A DNA stretch of 64,000 bases from Pegea sp. RAD2-039. Lineage: Eukaryota > Chordata > Thaliacea > Salpida > Salpidae. A program made the translations under genes and the position numbers. Positions within the stretch are counted from its first letter, which is position 1, and each line of letters begins with the position of its first letter. The notes beneath the pieces were generated by a model. The model did no database searches, was not told the origin of the DNA, and saw only the letters and a program-made list of their open reading frames with translations. The DNA lies in assembly GCA_034620365.1 (NCBI GenBank), contig JAQGEQ010000195.1, positions 352,316 through 416,315 of the forward strand. The letters run 5' to 3'. This document shows positions 1 to 13,288 of the stretch, piece after piece.

Positions 1-1453
1 AATGTAATTTATATGCAATGATTGTTATTTAAATGACAGTATCTTCTACACGATAAATTTGTAGTTAACATTTTCTCAAAAACGATTTGTTAAATCTCTT
101 TTATTTTTTTAATAAATATATAAATTTAGTTTTTAATTGCATTTTTCAAAACTTTCAACAATGTTATAAACCAATATTGGTTTGAAAATATATTCTGTTT
201 ATAAAGAAGTATGATGAAGAAACAAAAGTATGCGATAAATATTTAGTAAAATATCAACTAGAATAAACCGTAAAATAGAATGTTATAATTAAAATGAAAA
301 ATCATAGATCTTCAAACAAACTTTTATCAACTTACTTTTGTTTATCTTAATTTTGAACAACTTAATCGTTCCAAAACCCTTTTCTTCATTTGTAAGACGA
401 TACAGAAAATGTTTACACCAACTATTTATGCTTTGAATAAACAATTTATATAAAAGATAAATTCACCATAAAACCCATTTAAAAAACTTGACTATTACAT
501 TATCTTACACAATTAACTAAATTTAATTTACATAAAGATTATTTCCTATTACATATGAGATGGGTCTTTTGATATAGCAATAAATTTATAAAATATATAT
601 TGTAGAAGTGTTTCGATTTTGCAAATTATATTTTAAAAACAGTTTTATGAATTTGATAAAACATTAAAAGATTTTGAAAATATGAAAAACTTTTTAATGC
701 AAACTACAGAATGTATATTTCTAATGAAGTTTTTGTACCATGTTAGAGATCAGTTGTTAGATGAGATACAAAAAGTTTACATTTGAAACTTATTTTAAGT
801 AAAACCGCTTTTGTTTAATGCTATGAAAGGTTTATAAATTCCAAAGATTTGACTGTTTATTTGATTTAAACATTTTTTTGTTGTTATATGATGACTAATT
901 TCAAATATTTCTACAAATGAATAAGCTTGTTTAATTTTGATTAATTATCTGTTAGATAGCAAACTAATTTTCCAACTCAGAGTAATAACAAAATAAATAT
1001 CAAACAAACTGATTTATTGCCCTCTTGAAAGTTCCAAGCTTTCCAAAAAATTGATATTATATGAAACACATGTACATAGTGTATCTTGAAATGGCTAGTT
1101 ATTAACACCATGGCGATATTATAATATAATTGTACGTTCAAAACGAAAAATTATGCCAATAATAACGACATGTAACATAAGACAAATTACTTCTAGTTTA
1201 CACATATACATTCCAAAATCTACTAAAATAAAGCTGAAAACTGCTACAAAAAGTTGGGAGGAAGACATACGTGCAATAAATATTCATCAGACCATCAGGA
1301 ATTAGTTAAGAATGTAAAAGTACAGTGTTAAACTGATTTTAGTAGTAACTAATAAAAAGCAAATACAAAATGTAAATGTAAAGATAGAGCAACTCAAAAA
1401 CACAGAATGATTGAATTTTTATATTTTTAATTTAGTCAGATGATTAGAGTTGT
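1..1453. other. AT-rich intergenic sequence, no gene seen
   Basis: This stretch is strongly AT-rich. I see no reading frame, RNA gene or repeat that I can support on either strand. It lies downstream of the minus-strand helicase, so its right edge should contain that gene's 3' untranslated region. A TTTAAT (ATTAAA on the minus strand) near 1428 and a TTTATT (AATAAA on the minus strand) near 1011 are possible but unproven polyadenylation signals. Confidence 0.5.
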
Positions 1454-3220
1454 TTACATTAGTACGGGTCCTCCAGGCATCATCACAAACTTCTGTTCCT
1501 CATTCCCATTAGTTGGGTAATCAGGAAATCGAGTACCATATGAATATGAAGGACGGCGGCTGTATCTGGACCCCTTCGCGCCCCATTTAGACATTGCCTC
1601 CAATTCAGGGCTGACATATTGCTTAGACTCTCGAAGAACCTTGATTAAATTATTAGCATTTCGTGAATCATCTTTAGTAACAAAACTGTAAGAGGTTCCA
1701 GTTTGCCCAGCACGAGCAGTTCGACCAATGCGTTGTACATAATTTTCAATTTCTCCAGGAAAGTCAAAGTTTATGACAAATCTGACGTCATAAACATCAA
1801 GACCTCTTGACGCAACATCAGTGGCCACAAGGATAGGTAATTTACCAGAACGGAATTGAGAAATGGCATAATTTCTTTCCTGCTGAGATTTATCTCCATG
1901 AATGACGACAACAGGGAAGTTTTGATGATACAACTGGTCACCGATTCGATCACATTTCTTTTTCGTTTCCACAAAAATGATGGTTTTGTTGTCAGCCAAT
2001 GAAGCAATACTATTCATCAAATCGATCAATTTATAGTACTTTTCGGTTTCTTCACAAATTTCAATATTCTGCAGAATATCAGTGTTAGCAGATAGGCTAG
2101 TGGAGCCAACTTGCAGATGGATTGGCTTGTTGAGAAAGTCTTGAGCCAAACGGCGGATTTTTTCCGGCCAGGTAGCACTCCACATCAATGTCTGACGGTC
2201 AGGGCGTACATAATCGACTATCTGACGGATTTGTGGTTCAAATCCCATGTCAAGCATCCGATCAGCTTCATCGAGAACCAAGAAGGTACATAATTTCAAA
2301 GAAACAATCCCACTTTGCAAGTAATCAATCAATCTTCCAGGAGTTGCAACCAGTAGATCACAACCACTTTTCAAACTACTAATTTGAGGGTACTTAGCCG
2401 AACCTCCATAAATACACGTGTAACGTAAACTATTACGATTAACAAACTTCTGAATTACACTCTGGACTTGCTGAGCTAATTCTCTAGTTGGCAGTATAAT
2501 CACAGCGATTGGCGAGTGCGTGCTTTTGATTTGCAGTTGAGCTTCAACATGAACAAAGGCAGGTAATAGAAAAGCTAGAGTTTTACCAGAACCAGTTTGA
2601 GCAATTCCAATAATATCTTTACCACTAAGAGCATTGGGCCAGCTAACAGACTGAATTGAAGTTGGTTCTTCAAAGCCTTGACTTTGTAGTTTCTCAGCAT
2701 ACTCAATAGGAAAGTTTGGTTCATGGAAATCAATCACGGGGTTTTTACAGTCGCTTCCAGATACAATCGTGATATTTTTCCGTTCATAAAACTTCGAGTT
2801 GAAGTCTGATGTTCGTTCAGCAACTTTGGGCATCTCATTGTACAGCTGAAAAACTGCTGGCTCCTGCTTTTCACTTTCCCAGTTGATCTCTGCTGGTTGG
2901 CTATCATAAAAACTGTTTGCTGGTCGGTTGTAACTATCTCGTCGTTGACCATTAGATTGGTAGCTTCCACCTCGAAAAGATTGGTTGTTATTTCGAGGGC
3001 GATAATAACCACCAGTACTCCAATTAGAAGACGGGCGTCTAAAATTAGAAGAACTTTGAGAGTAATTGCTGCTACCATCATAAGCAGCTTTGTCGTTGAA
3101 TGAGTCTTTATCAGATCGTGAACGCCAGTTGTTATCTGATCTAGCGCCACGGCTTCCACCACTTCGCCATTGACGAGAGTTGTCCTCTACATGCTTAAAG
3201 TTTTGACGATTATTATGCAT
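1454..3220 (-). CDS. DEAD-box RNA helicase, DDX5/DDX17 type
   Basis: ATP-dependent RNA helicase of the p68/p72 group, which works in nuclear pre-mRNA splicing, microRNA processing and transcription (family knowledge). All core motifs are visible in order: Q motif GFEEPTSIQ, motif I AQTGSGKT, Ia PTRELAQQ, GG, TPGRL, motif II DEAD, motif III SAT, IV IIFVET, V ATDVASRGLD and VI QRIGRTAR. The stretches FPIEYAEKLQSQGFEEPTSI and HGDKSQQER match DDX5/17 better than other DEAD-box groups. The N-terminus (about 130 residues) is low-complexity, rich in Ser, Asn, Arg, Gly and Tyr; the C-terminal tail is only about 50 residues. The open frame reaches 3250, but I prefer the second Met (MHNNRQN, 3220) because the first adds only hydrophobic residues. 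The gene has no intron, unlike most neighbours. Motif VI has Gln where the family usually has His. Confidence 0.93.
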   Translation of the reverse strand: MHNNRQNFKHVEDNSRQWRSGGSRGARSDNNWRSRSDKDSFNDKAAYDGSSNYSQSSSNFRRPSSNWSTGGYYRPRNNNQSFRGGSYQSNGQRRDSYNRPANSFYDSQPAEINWESEKQEPAVFQLYNEMPKVAERTSDFNSKFYERKNITIVSGSDCKNPVIDFHEPNFPIEYAEKLQSQGFEEPTSIQSVSWPNALSGKDIIGIAQTGSGKTLAFLLPAFVHVEAQLQIKSTHSPIAVIILPTRELAQQVQSVIQKFVNRNSLRYTCIYGGSAKYPQISSLKSGCDLLVATPGRLIDYLQSGIVSLKLCTFLVLDEADRMLDMGFEPQIRQIVDYVRPDRQTLMWSATWPEKIRRLAQDFLNKPIHLQVGSTSLSANTDILQNIEICEETEKYYKLIDLMNSIASLADNKTIIFVETKKKCDRIGDQLYHQNFPVVVIHGDKSQQERNYAISQFRSGKLPILVATDVASRGLDVYDVRFVINFDFPGEIENYVQRIGRTARAGQTGTSYSFVTKDDSRNANNLIKVLRESKQYVSPELEAMSKWGAKGSRYSRRPSYSYGTRFPDYPTNGNEEQKFVMMPGGPVLM

Positions 3221-6200
3221 AATTAAACAAAAACTACTTTCTAAAAACACACTTGTAAATTGAAAGAATATTTGCCAATACTAATATGTAATTAAGTAAA
3301 TAAGATAATAGATACAATTGCTAGTTATAAAGTAATATTGATTAAAGTTTTAAGATCATATCTAAGCAAAAAAAATTATTTATAACAAATTTTAATAGAT
3401 GGGTTTAGATTATTTATAAAAATTGTAATCAATTATATTTTATCTGAATCACAAATCAACTATTCTTTATCTCATAATCTCAATTTGAGCTGTTTGAATC
3501 AGATCATGATTGAATTTATAGAACATTTAAACTGATTTTATAAAACTGAACTTTTAAAAAGATCCACCAACTTAAGATTAAGTTGAATTACAACAGAAAA
3601 ATGTTAATCATATATTTAAAATATAAATTAAAAAATAATATTCAAAATAATCAAGATACATAGAAATTACTAAATAATTGAAAGTATAATTTGAACATTT
3701 TTTTAAAGCACAAAATTTAAACCAAAGCAAACAATTATGAATAATTATATATAAGACTGAAATAAGAACATAAAACTTATGATTTATACCATAAGCTGCC
3801 TGATTTTAAGAAAATAAATTTTTATAAATAAATAAATCATTTTACCAGTAACTATAACAATGAAAACTTAAATATATACAAAATAACAATAAAAATATTG
3901 GTCAAAATCAAGAAGTTCAATAATAAACAGAAAAATTAAAGAAATATTTTTATGAAAATTAACCAAAAACAATTTTATAAATATATATTATCTTAAATGA
4001 AAACACACAAATGAAGACATTTATTATTCTTATGCTGATAATACAAAACAAACATATTCAGAGTAATATAAAGGATCATTAAACAAGTTTCCAAGAATCA
4101 AAAATGGCATACTAAATAGATAAAATGTTAAACACTTTTAATTTGGATTAAAATTTAATGAATAGATAAGCTAAATTGTAAAAATATAATAGAAAGCAGA
4201 TAAATAATAATAACCTTATCAAATCTTATAGCAAAAAATAAACTGATTTCTGTGTTGTTTTAGGATTCAATACCAATTCAAACTCTAAGATGAAAAAAAC
4301 AAAATAGAATAAACTAAAAAAATATATAATTATAGTTTCAGAATTATTTCCATATAGCATTTTTATAAGTTCAAAATATTAAGATTAGAAAATATTTATA
4401 AGAAATAAGCCATGTGCAACTCAAAAGAAGTTTGATAAACTTCAAGCTTTTAAAAAAGTAAAATGTAAGAAACAAAATAAAGAAACAAATAAAGCTGAAT
4501 ATACTAAATTTCTTTAAAAAAATGTATATACCTCTTAATATTCATAACAAGTTTAATGTGGGTATAAATATAAGAAAACACAGATGTATAACACAAAAGC
4601 ATGATGATAAATAACTTTGATCTTAGATTTGGAAACGACAGACAAATTATATAAAAGTTATACACAAGTCAATGAATGAGTACCAAAAATAGAACAAATG
4701 TTAAATTAAAAATGTATCTTAAACCAAACTATTTTCATAAAAATAAAAAAATCACACAAACGTTTAGATCATTTCTAAACTTGAAACTACACAAAAAAAG
4801 TAATATAATATTTTTATAAGCAAATGTTAAAGACAAGTAAAGATATATCAAGTTTGCTTTTTGAAAAAGATAGCTGAAAATACTAAAAGAAATTCAATTA
4901 TATTATAAAAGAATGGTTTATCTAAATTGGTTACCTAAAGAATGAAAAGTATGATAAAAATTGATACTTAACCATTTTGAAATAAAATAAATTCTAACCG
5001 TCAAACAATTAATGCAGAAAATCATACAAAGAATAAAATATAAAATCTTTTAATTATTAAGCTTTATAATTTGAATATTTATTGATATATGGAGTTTTCA
5101 ATAAATACTAATCATTATATAAGCAAGAAAATCATAGTTATAAATTTTAAATATTATAATTATCTAATCAGGCTAAAGAAGTAAGCAAACAACTTTATGC
5201 TGTTAAATAAGTTAAACTATCTGTAATATATATTATTTACGTCTAAATATGTCATATATTATATTACTTTATTAGCAAATGTATTAGCTACATAATTTAT
5301 TATTAGCTGAAAAATAAAAATGACAATATGAAAGCGACAGAAACAAAAGTATAAGTGATAAATTTACCTAAACATTTTATTTATGTAGAAAATACACAAA
5401 AAATAAGTTCACAATTATGAGAAAAGTTTGAATTTGGAGAAAAACTTTTTTAAAAGCAAAAAAATGTTCATGGTAAATTTATCGCAAAAATGTTCTAGAA
5501 ACATCTTCAAAACATCAGGTAAATAGTGGCAACCTCAATCAACTACCCTAAAAAGAACTTGGTGGTGCACATGGACGGGCAAATATTGAAAAAAACAGCT
5601 GAGTAGGTATTAACGTAAGCTGTATATGAAGTTTTTATTAACGCACAAAAAATTATTTTTGCAGAAATATAAATTAAAAAGTTAGTTTAAATTTCAAAAC
5701 TTTGTTTAATAATTTCTATTTTATTAAAAAGAAATATTTAATTTATGTTATATGTTCTATAAGAAGATTATAGAAGTTTTTTATTCTATGTCATAATTTT
5801 TTTAATTGTAAGTTTTTAAATAGAAAAAGCTACTCTAAAAAGTTGTGTATGATAAAGCATTTTGATTCATTGTTTTTAAATCAAAATATTACAATTAAAT
5901 AAGACTATTCTTGATTAAACAGAGCTCTAAACAATTTACACTGATTTATTTATAACTTATAACAATTTAAAATTAAGTCAGTCATTTTAAAGTCCATTGC
6001 AAATCTTTTATCAAAATTAATAATGCAGCCAAGGTTGAGTATTTTTGTATAACCAAATATAAAGAGTTTTTACTCTAAACTGTAAAATCAAATGATAACT
6101 ACTTTTGAAAACTATACATCAACAGACAAAAACAAACGAAGAATCTGATAGTCTATTTTCTATGAGTAGACTTAAGTAAGAAATCATCGCAATTAATTCG

Positions 6201-6590
6201 TTTTTATTGATAAAATATACTCTAACAAAATGAAATCAATTTACATCAATACCCATTTCGTTGCTCAAGTACTCTACATTTTCCTTTCTGCTTAGTTACT
6301 ATAACATAGCTTTTTCTTTTTAATTATTACGATATAGATATTGATTCTCAAATTTTTAATAAATATTATAATCATATTAGGTTCTCATAAAAAAGACACA
6401 AAGTAATTTTTAAGAGATCTGATAATTAAACATTTTTCACAGTAATTTTTTAAGCTATAATTAGATAGCCACAAGAAAATTATCGACTTGTACTTCAATA
6501 TTCAATTAATAGCATTTTGATATAATAAAATAAGATAGAAAGCTTTTCAATATTAAAAGATAACAAAATTGTCATCAAAATAAACTTGAT
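3221..6590. other. AT-rich intergenic sequence, no gene seen
   Basis: About 3.4 kb of very AT-rich DNA between two minus-strand genes. It should contain the helicase promoter (near 3250) and the 3' untranslated region of the protocadherin-like gene (just below 6590). I see no conserved coding exon, no RNA gene and no clear repeat. Short A and T runs dominate. Confidence 0.5.
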
Positions 6591-9500
6591 TTACAATAAA
6601 AGGTTTTCACGATTTTTCACTTGGTTCATACTTTTCTCAATCCTTTTTCGATGCTGACAAAAAATCAAACGAGTAAATTATAAACTACATTCTAGGAATA
6701 AAATTACAAAGCTTTCAACAAAGTTAATTCATTTAAAAGGTTTCTGTGAAAACAAAAAAGTAAAAACTCTAATGTTTTAGTCTTACTTTGATGATTAGGT
6801 TAGTGCGAGCAAATGCTAGTAGCAAGACAAAAACAGCCAAGATTACAATTACAGCAATCAACCATCTTTTGTCCTTTACCTTTTTCTCAAAAACACCAAT
6901 CCTTAAGTTTAGAACTTTACAAACTTGATTCATGTAACATGCCTAAATTATGATTAAAAAATTTAGCTGCTAACTTAATCATGATTATAAATTGGAAAAT
7001 CTAAGCACAAAAAATAAAACTACGAACCTGAACAGTAAGTATACGACTAGTCGGAGGTTTGTTGTGACGAATTAAAAATATAGTTCCATTAAAAGAATCA
7101 ATTTTAAAAAAAGGTTTTTCATTTGAAGAGTTTTTAGAAGGTTCAATTATTGAATATCTTATGTTACTACTTTTATGGTTCCAAGTAGCCTTTCAAACAA
7201 ATAATTTCATGGGGTAATTAGCCTCACCTTAAAATTCAACTAAACGCTTATGATTGAAACCAATCATTCATTTTAATGCTTGAAATAAGTAAATAAAAAA
7301 TTTTGACTTTAAAACATTGTTGAAATAAGTATAAAACCTTAATTGTGGTAATTGGTTCAGTTTGATAGAGTTTTACTTCAACCAAATGAGGAGGGTTTCT
7401 AAATTGAAAAACTTCTGGTTGTTTTATATGAAGAATTATGTAGAAATAACAGCTTTCATGTTTAATTTTTTCGTGTTGAACCACCAGTAATTGCAACTAA
7501 AAATTGTAAACTAGTTTATTGCTTGTGTGAGTAACTTACAGATTATCCTCAAAGTAAAATCATTTTATTAGCTAGAAATTAAAGTGGTAATTACCTTAAA
7601 AATATTCACTGGGAGAATTTCTTTTTCTAAAGTTATTGATTTTGTATTTTGATCAAATGAAAATTCAGTGCTTAAACTGTAGAACGAATAATTACTACAG
7701 AGAAACTGTAAGATAAATAAATCATTGAACATAAACTATTTTGTACGTTTGGATTAAAATCTTACTTCTTTTATTTGATGATTTATGTTTTCACTTGGGC
7801 TTATTAAATTTCCAGATTGATTGGTTAAATAAAAACGTGCCCCCTTTTCAAGACCTGATTTAATTGCAATAATTGTAGGATCTCTGTTGCAGCTCGGAAT
7901 ATTTTCATTCAGCTCTTTTATTCTTAATTCTTTGTATGAACATCTGTAAATCAAACTATTAATAAGTAAATTGTTATTTTTACAGTAATTTGAACAATTT
8001 AGAAAACTGTAACAACCTTTTACTTCTTTCAGCAATACAAACTTTGACATAAAAATTTAAGACTTTTTGATGTATAATTTTCAGTGAGTTGAAACTTATA
8101 AACAGTTCAGTATTTGAAACTTTGGTGATCTTTAAATATTTTGATGAAATACTAATTGCAATATCTTTCAGTTTTATTTCACTCAATGGTATTATTTTCA
8201 CTTTACAAATATTGATTTTTTCTCTAAGATTTTTTGTTACAAATACTGCAACAAACAAATAATAATTGTTTAAATCAATTTTAAGTTTTCTATCAACTAA
8301 CTTGTATTGCCTTTTTCATTGAAAATGGAATATTTTGAAACAGCAGAAACTTGGAATGCAAATGATGAATTATGGATATAAAGATGAACGTTTTTAATGA
8401 AGCTCCCAACATCTCCAAGACCCTTTAGGTTTGATTCACCGATAATTTGTATTCTTACCAAACGCAATTTATTTTTCAATTAATTTTTTGACAAAATACT
8501 TTGTTTAAAATATTTTTTCTTACCCGCTTTCATTAACAGATTTAATTTTTCTTCTTAAGATTATTCTACCATCATCTTTTTCAATTTTAATAAGATTAAA
8601 AATTGATGGGTCATTTAGATTTGAAAGGAAATAGGTTCTGACAAATTTGAAAATTTCGTTTCTATTAAAAGAGATAGAACCAATTTCTTCATTAGCAGGC
8701 GTACCCACAGAAATGTCTATTCTATAATTCTGTAGTATAATCTTAGTTATTATTGAGAAATATTCAATTCTTTTATATCTGCCTAATATGTTTATTAGAA
8801 TTTAAACGTTTAATTACATCTTCAATTATTATTTATACAGCTTAGAGTGATTACTAATTTCAAAGTAAAATTATCTTACTTTCTTGTTTTTTGGAAAACT
8901 TTTGTTGTTGTAGAGATAAACCTTAAAATGTAATGGCCACAAAAAGCTTTCATGAATTGAATCAGAAACATAAATTGTAAATTGATAATCAGTGAACTGA
9001 TCTAGTAATAAAACAAACTGTTTGATTAAAAAGCTGCTAAATTAATTGTAGTTAAAATAATTTGTCAATGAATTACAATTGAGATATTTGAAAAAGAGTT
9101 TTTCTAATAAACTATTGAATTAATTTTTGATATAGTTAGGTATAAAAACCAGATCCTCACTTAAATATTTTCCAATTTTTAACTGTAAGCCATTTCCGTT
9201 TAGCTTATTCCTGACTAGTGAAAATTTTTGAGAACCTAGGTATTTGTAATTGTAGGAACGGCTTGAACCTATTATAGTAATAAATTTAAACTACTATAAA
9301 AATTTAAATGTTTTTATTATAAATAATTAAACTTAAAGAAGAATTAATATTTATTTAATTAAAAGATTAATGTTTAAAAAAATTAATTTTAGTTTCAAAT
9401 ATCAAAAAGACTCAGAATTGTAGAAAACTTTATTTTCAGCAACAACTAGACCAACCTGAATTATCTAGCCAATCAAAGTCTAAATTTATAAGTCTTTCTT

Positions 9501-10178
9501 TCAAAGATATTGATTGGTTGATATAGAAAGGTATTACACAGAAAATATGTCGATCACAAAATGATAATGACGGAAAAACTTCTTTTTGTGAAATAATTTC
9601 AAATGTTATTTCAAATATTTCGTTTTGGATATTTATGATCTAAATTATTAAATTAATTTAGATTATTAAAGTTAAACTTACAGATTAGATTGTAATCTTT
9701 TAACGTTTTAAAAATAGTTAGAATAGTTTGTAGTTAGAATTAAATATTTAAATTTTATTATCACACATTTATTTTAGTAAATGTTTCAAAAACTTACTTT
9801 TAAAACAAGATTACACTTTAAAGAATTGTCACAGAGTTGTTTTCTGCTTATTTTTCGGTAGAGAAAAACTTGGTTTTCGATGATATTAAATTTAAAAATT
9901 CTTTCTGAAGGTTTTATTTCATATTCACTGTTCGTTAAAATAACTTTCTCTTTTATTTGTTTTGGAACACCAATTACATAATCATTTCTTTTTATCGTGT
10001 ATAAAAGTTTGCCTGAAATGTTAAATTTTGAATTTAATTAATTCTTTTCACTTTTAGAACAGTAAATAAATGTTCTCAAACCTGCTTCGAGGCTATCATC
10101 GATTTTTAGGGGTTGTGTTTGCAATGTATTGGATATAAAAGATGAAATTACAAAGAAATAAGAAATGTAGAAATACAT
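6591..10178 (-). CDS. Divergent protocadherin-like single-pass membrane protein (14 exons)
   Basis: Assembled by hand from GT-AG exons: 10178-10082, 10012-9798, 9639-9456, 9268-9161, 9001-8880, 8729-8524, 8453-8302, 8245-8017, 7943-7766, 7705-7595, 7496-7338, 7189-7028, 6942-6787 and 6653-6591. They total 2142 bases, in frame, giving 713 residues. Residues 1-20 form a signal peptide (MYFYISYFFVISSFI). The ectodomain has the rhythm of about six cadherin repeats: FNIIENQVFLYRKISRKQLC parallels the protocadherin LDREQLC region, and YRIDISVGTPANEEIGSIS and FFKIDSFNGTIFL are typical strands. A transmembrane helix (WLIAVIVILAVFVLLLAFA) follows, then a basic tail of about 30 residues ending NRENLLL. 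The calcium motifs (DxNDN, DRE, DxD) are nearly all lost; ELNENIP is the best remnant. The exon at 8453 has a weak acceptor. Likely role: cell-surface recognition or adhesion, probably calcium-independent (inference). Confidence 0.72.
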
Positions 10179-13100
10179 TTTGGGTGTATTTAAAACCTAA
10201 TAAAAATTATGTTTCGTAAATAAGTCATAATAAAAAATTATAAATATATATTATGCAGATGTAACAAGAATAATCTATACTTATCAACCAAAACTTTTGT
10301 AACAAAATAATTAACTAAATCAAAACTCAGTTTAAAAGATTATGAAATTACTAGTTAGCCTTATTAGTTTATTCAATGTTTGATTTAAATTTGTAAGAAT
10401 TATATATGATAAAATAGATAGAAACCACATTTTACCAAGCAGATAACAACCACCTTAGATTTAGTCTATAGAACTTTAAATTACAACAAACATTTTTTTA
10501 TTGTGGCTATTTTGTATTGATAAATCAAATATCACAAGTTTTAAACTCAAAGAGTTTAAAACAGATATGAATGACTCAAGATTGTTTAAACTTTTCTGCA
10601 AGCTACAATGTTGCAAGTACAACAAATTAAAATTACCTTAAACCTTATTAAGGACTTTTTTATAACTAGAAAAATTTGTCAAACATTAAAGCTGCTCTGA
10701 AAGTTTGTTCCTTATAATTGTTGTTAAAAACTTACTTTTAAACATTAAATACTTTCTGATATAAGCTTGATTTTACAAATAATTATTTATTAGATACAAA
10801 CTAATAACCTCTTATTCTTAACACATAAATAAAAATACTAATCTTCAATGAAAGCTAATATTGTTTTTAGCTATTCTGATGAACAGTTTTTCATGGAACT
10901 AGCTGGCTTCCTATATAAGCCTGTATCGTAAAAATTGTATAGAAATTATCAATCAAGCTTTACTAATTAAATAGTTTATAAATAAAATTTATTTCAATAG
11001 CTACTGATAGAAAAATTGAACCAATCAACTTGACTAATATTACATAAAAACTTTAAATTTAAAATAACATTAGTTAGAAAAATGTGTTTGTCAATATTTT
11101 ATATTTCATTTAGTTAGTTTGTGACTATTTAGAGGTCATTAAAAAGAATACTTAATTAAAAATTATTCAAATACTTTGCTTTTTCTATCAATTTGAATTA
11201 TGTGTCACAAACTTTGATAGTAATATCTCTTCTTTTATAAAAATGATTAAAATTGGTTATAAATATTAAGTAAATAATCTAGTTTATATAAATAACAAAC
11301 AAAATGTGTACAAAATTGACAAAAAGCAAATAATAAAATAAAAAATCTAAGTGAAAACCTGAAGTAAATATATAAAAACTAATATTCACTAAATAACTTG
11401 TCTGACTGCTGCTAAAAAAAACATTTGTCCAATAAAAACAGTTTTATCATTTAAATAATTTTTCAGAGTTTGTTTTAACAGTTTCGAAAAAGAACAGAAA
11501 TTATGAATTATGAGAAGATATTTGTGTAATAAGCTACAAATATTAGAAAATATCTTTCAACTTTTTTGTTGCTTTTTACTATCCATTTAAATCATGAAGT
11601 AAGTACTTTTATCATAATAAGCCAATGATAGGAAATTATAGATTGGTTAGAACTTTAATGCTTCAGAAATTTATTTATTAGTTTAGTTTATTAAACTAGG
11701 AACGTTTATATCATAATAAAAACCAATATTTGTTTTCATAGATCAATTAGCAATGAGTTAAAATAAAATATTAAAGAAAAACTTTTGCATAATATAAACA
11801 AAAATAAATAAATATGTTTTTTATTTATAGCATCATTTAACTATCGATAAAATCTCAACTAATCGTTTATTCTGAAGTTATAAATATATTAACCAACTTA
11901 TTTTCCAACTTACTGTATATTTGCTTTGTTTTTAACATCACTACTCCAGCAAGCACATCCAGCAAGTCATTCGCGGCCAAAGCAGGCCTTATTATTATCA
12001 TTATAAGAGGATCACGTTAAGATTATAAATATAGTTTTATTTAACTAACTTTATATTAAATAAAAAGATATCATCGCGGTGTAGAGGACTCAAACCCTGG
12101 ACCACCTACAGGCAGAATTGTGACAGGTATGGTTTTCCGTCACCACTGTTATAAGACTGTTAAGAGGTATATGCTGGATTACAAACTTAAATAAAATTTG
12201 CAATGTAGACTGTATTTAAATGAAACAACTTTTTTATAAAACTTATTTTTCAATTATTGTCTCTTTACTGACAGTAAGCGGAAAAAAACTTTTGAAAAGT
12301 TTGATAAAATGAAACAAATTTTATAATTAATTCTATAAATAGAGAATATATTTTGTTATAATATTTAAAATGAATTTGAAGTAAGTTAATTAAGTTTAAT
12401 TAATCTTAATTAATAAAAAATCATAGCTACAAAGATAAAAAGTATAAATAAATAAGATTTTATTTATTTGAGATATAAAAAAATTCCACAAAGTTTATTT
12501 CGACTAATATCTTTTTTAAAGGTACAATCAGATTAAAGTTCCAATAAAATCCAAAAATACTTAACTTGTGGATGAAAATTTTGTTGCTTTTTTCTTTGAT
12601 TAGTTGAAAATCTAAAATCATTAACTGAAGACATTTAAAGATTTAAAATTAATAAAACTGCATTCAAAACAAATCCCTAAAACTTATTTGCTTTCTTTAT
12701 AAAGTTTTAATTTATAAACCTTTGTTGAAGCTCTTGGTATTGATTATATTAGAGTTGAAGCAATCAAATCAAAATCAGTTTAAACGATATTTCTATTTTA
12801 AGTTATCAAAAATATGTATTTTCAAATTTCGATGTATATTTTTTTCAAGTGGTTACGGTAGAACCTTTTTTATACTTTGAACAATTTAAGAAATATATAT
12901 TTTAAATAGAATTACAGTAATCACAAAATAGTGAATCAGAAATAAAAGTGACTGAGTTAAAAAAAGGTTAAAACATATTAAATCAAATGTTTTATTTTTT
13001 AAGAGGTTTTCTGCTTACTTATCAGCATATTTATGTTTAAGTAGTGTTAATGAGTAACATAACAGCTTGGTATACTGAAAAAACATGCTTAATTGAGTTT

Positions 13101-13288
13101 TAATTTTAAGGTAATCGTTAGTTTTACCAAGAAGCAAAATTGTTTACAATTTATTAAACTTTTTTTAAAAACTTCAATTTATATTTTTATTCTTAATAAG
13201 AAAGTTTAAAAATCAGCAATAATTAGAGAAAGCGGCTTCTTGAAAAAAAGTGTTTACACGAAATCTGATTTTTATTTTTAGACCAAAA
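10179..13288. other. Divergent intergenic region, possible shared promoters
   Basis: About 3.1 kb between a minus-strand and a plus-strand gene, so it must hold the start regions of both. Most is plain AT-rich sequence. The only stretch with different composition is at about 11940-12170, listed separately as a repeat candidate. No convincing exon or RNA gene was seen. Confidence 0.45.
11940..12170 (-). repeat. Possible SINE-like insertion with a B-box-like sequence
   Basis: A locally GC-richer island inside AT-rich DNA. On the minus strand, 12098-12087 reads GGGTTTGAGTCC, close to the tRNA gene B box (GGTTCGANTCC), followed by CTCTACACCGCGATG. I could not find a convincing A box at the right distance or a second copy in the window, so a tRNA-derived SINE is only a possibility. 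Confidence 0.22.

Noticed and set aside
12061-12160. Possible intact tRNA gene
   Set aside because: Only a B-box-like match; no cloverleaf with acceptor and anticodon stems could be drawn.
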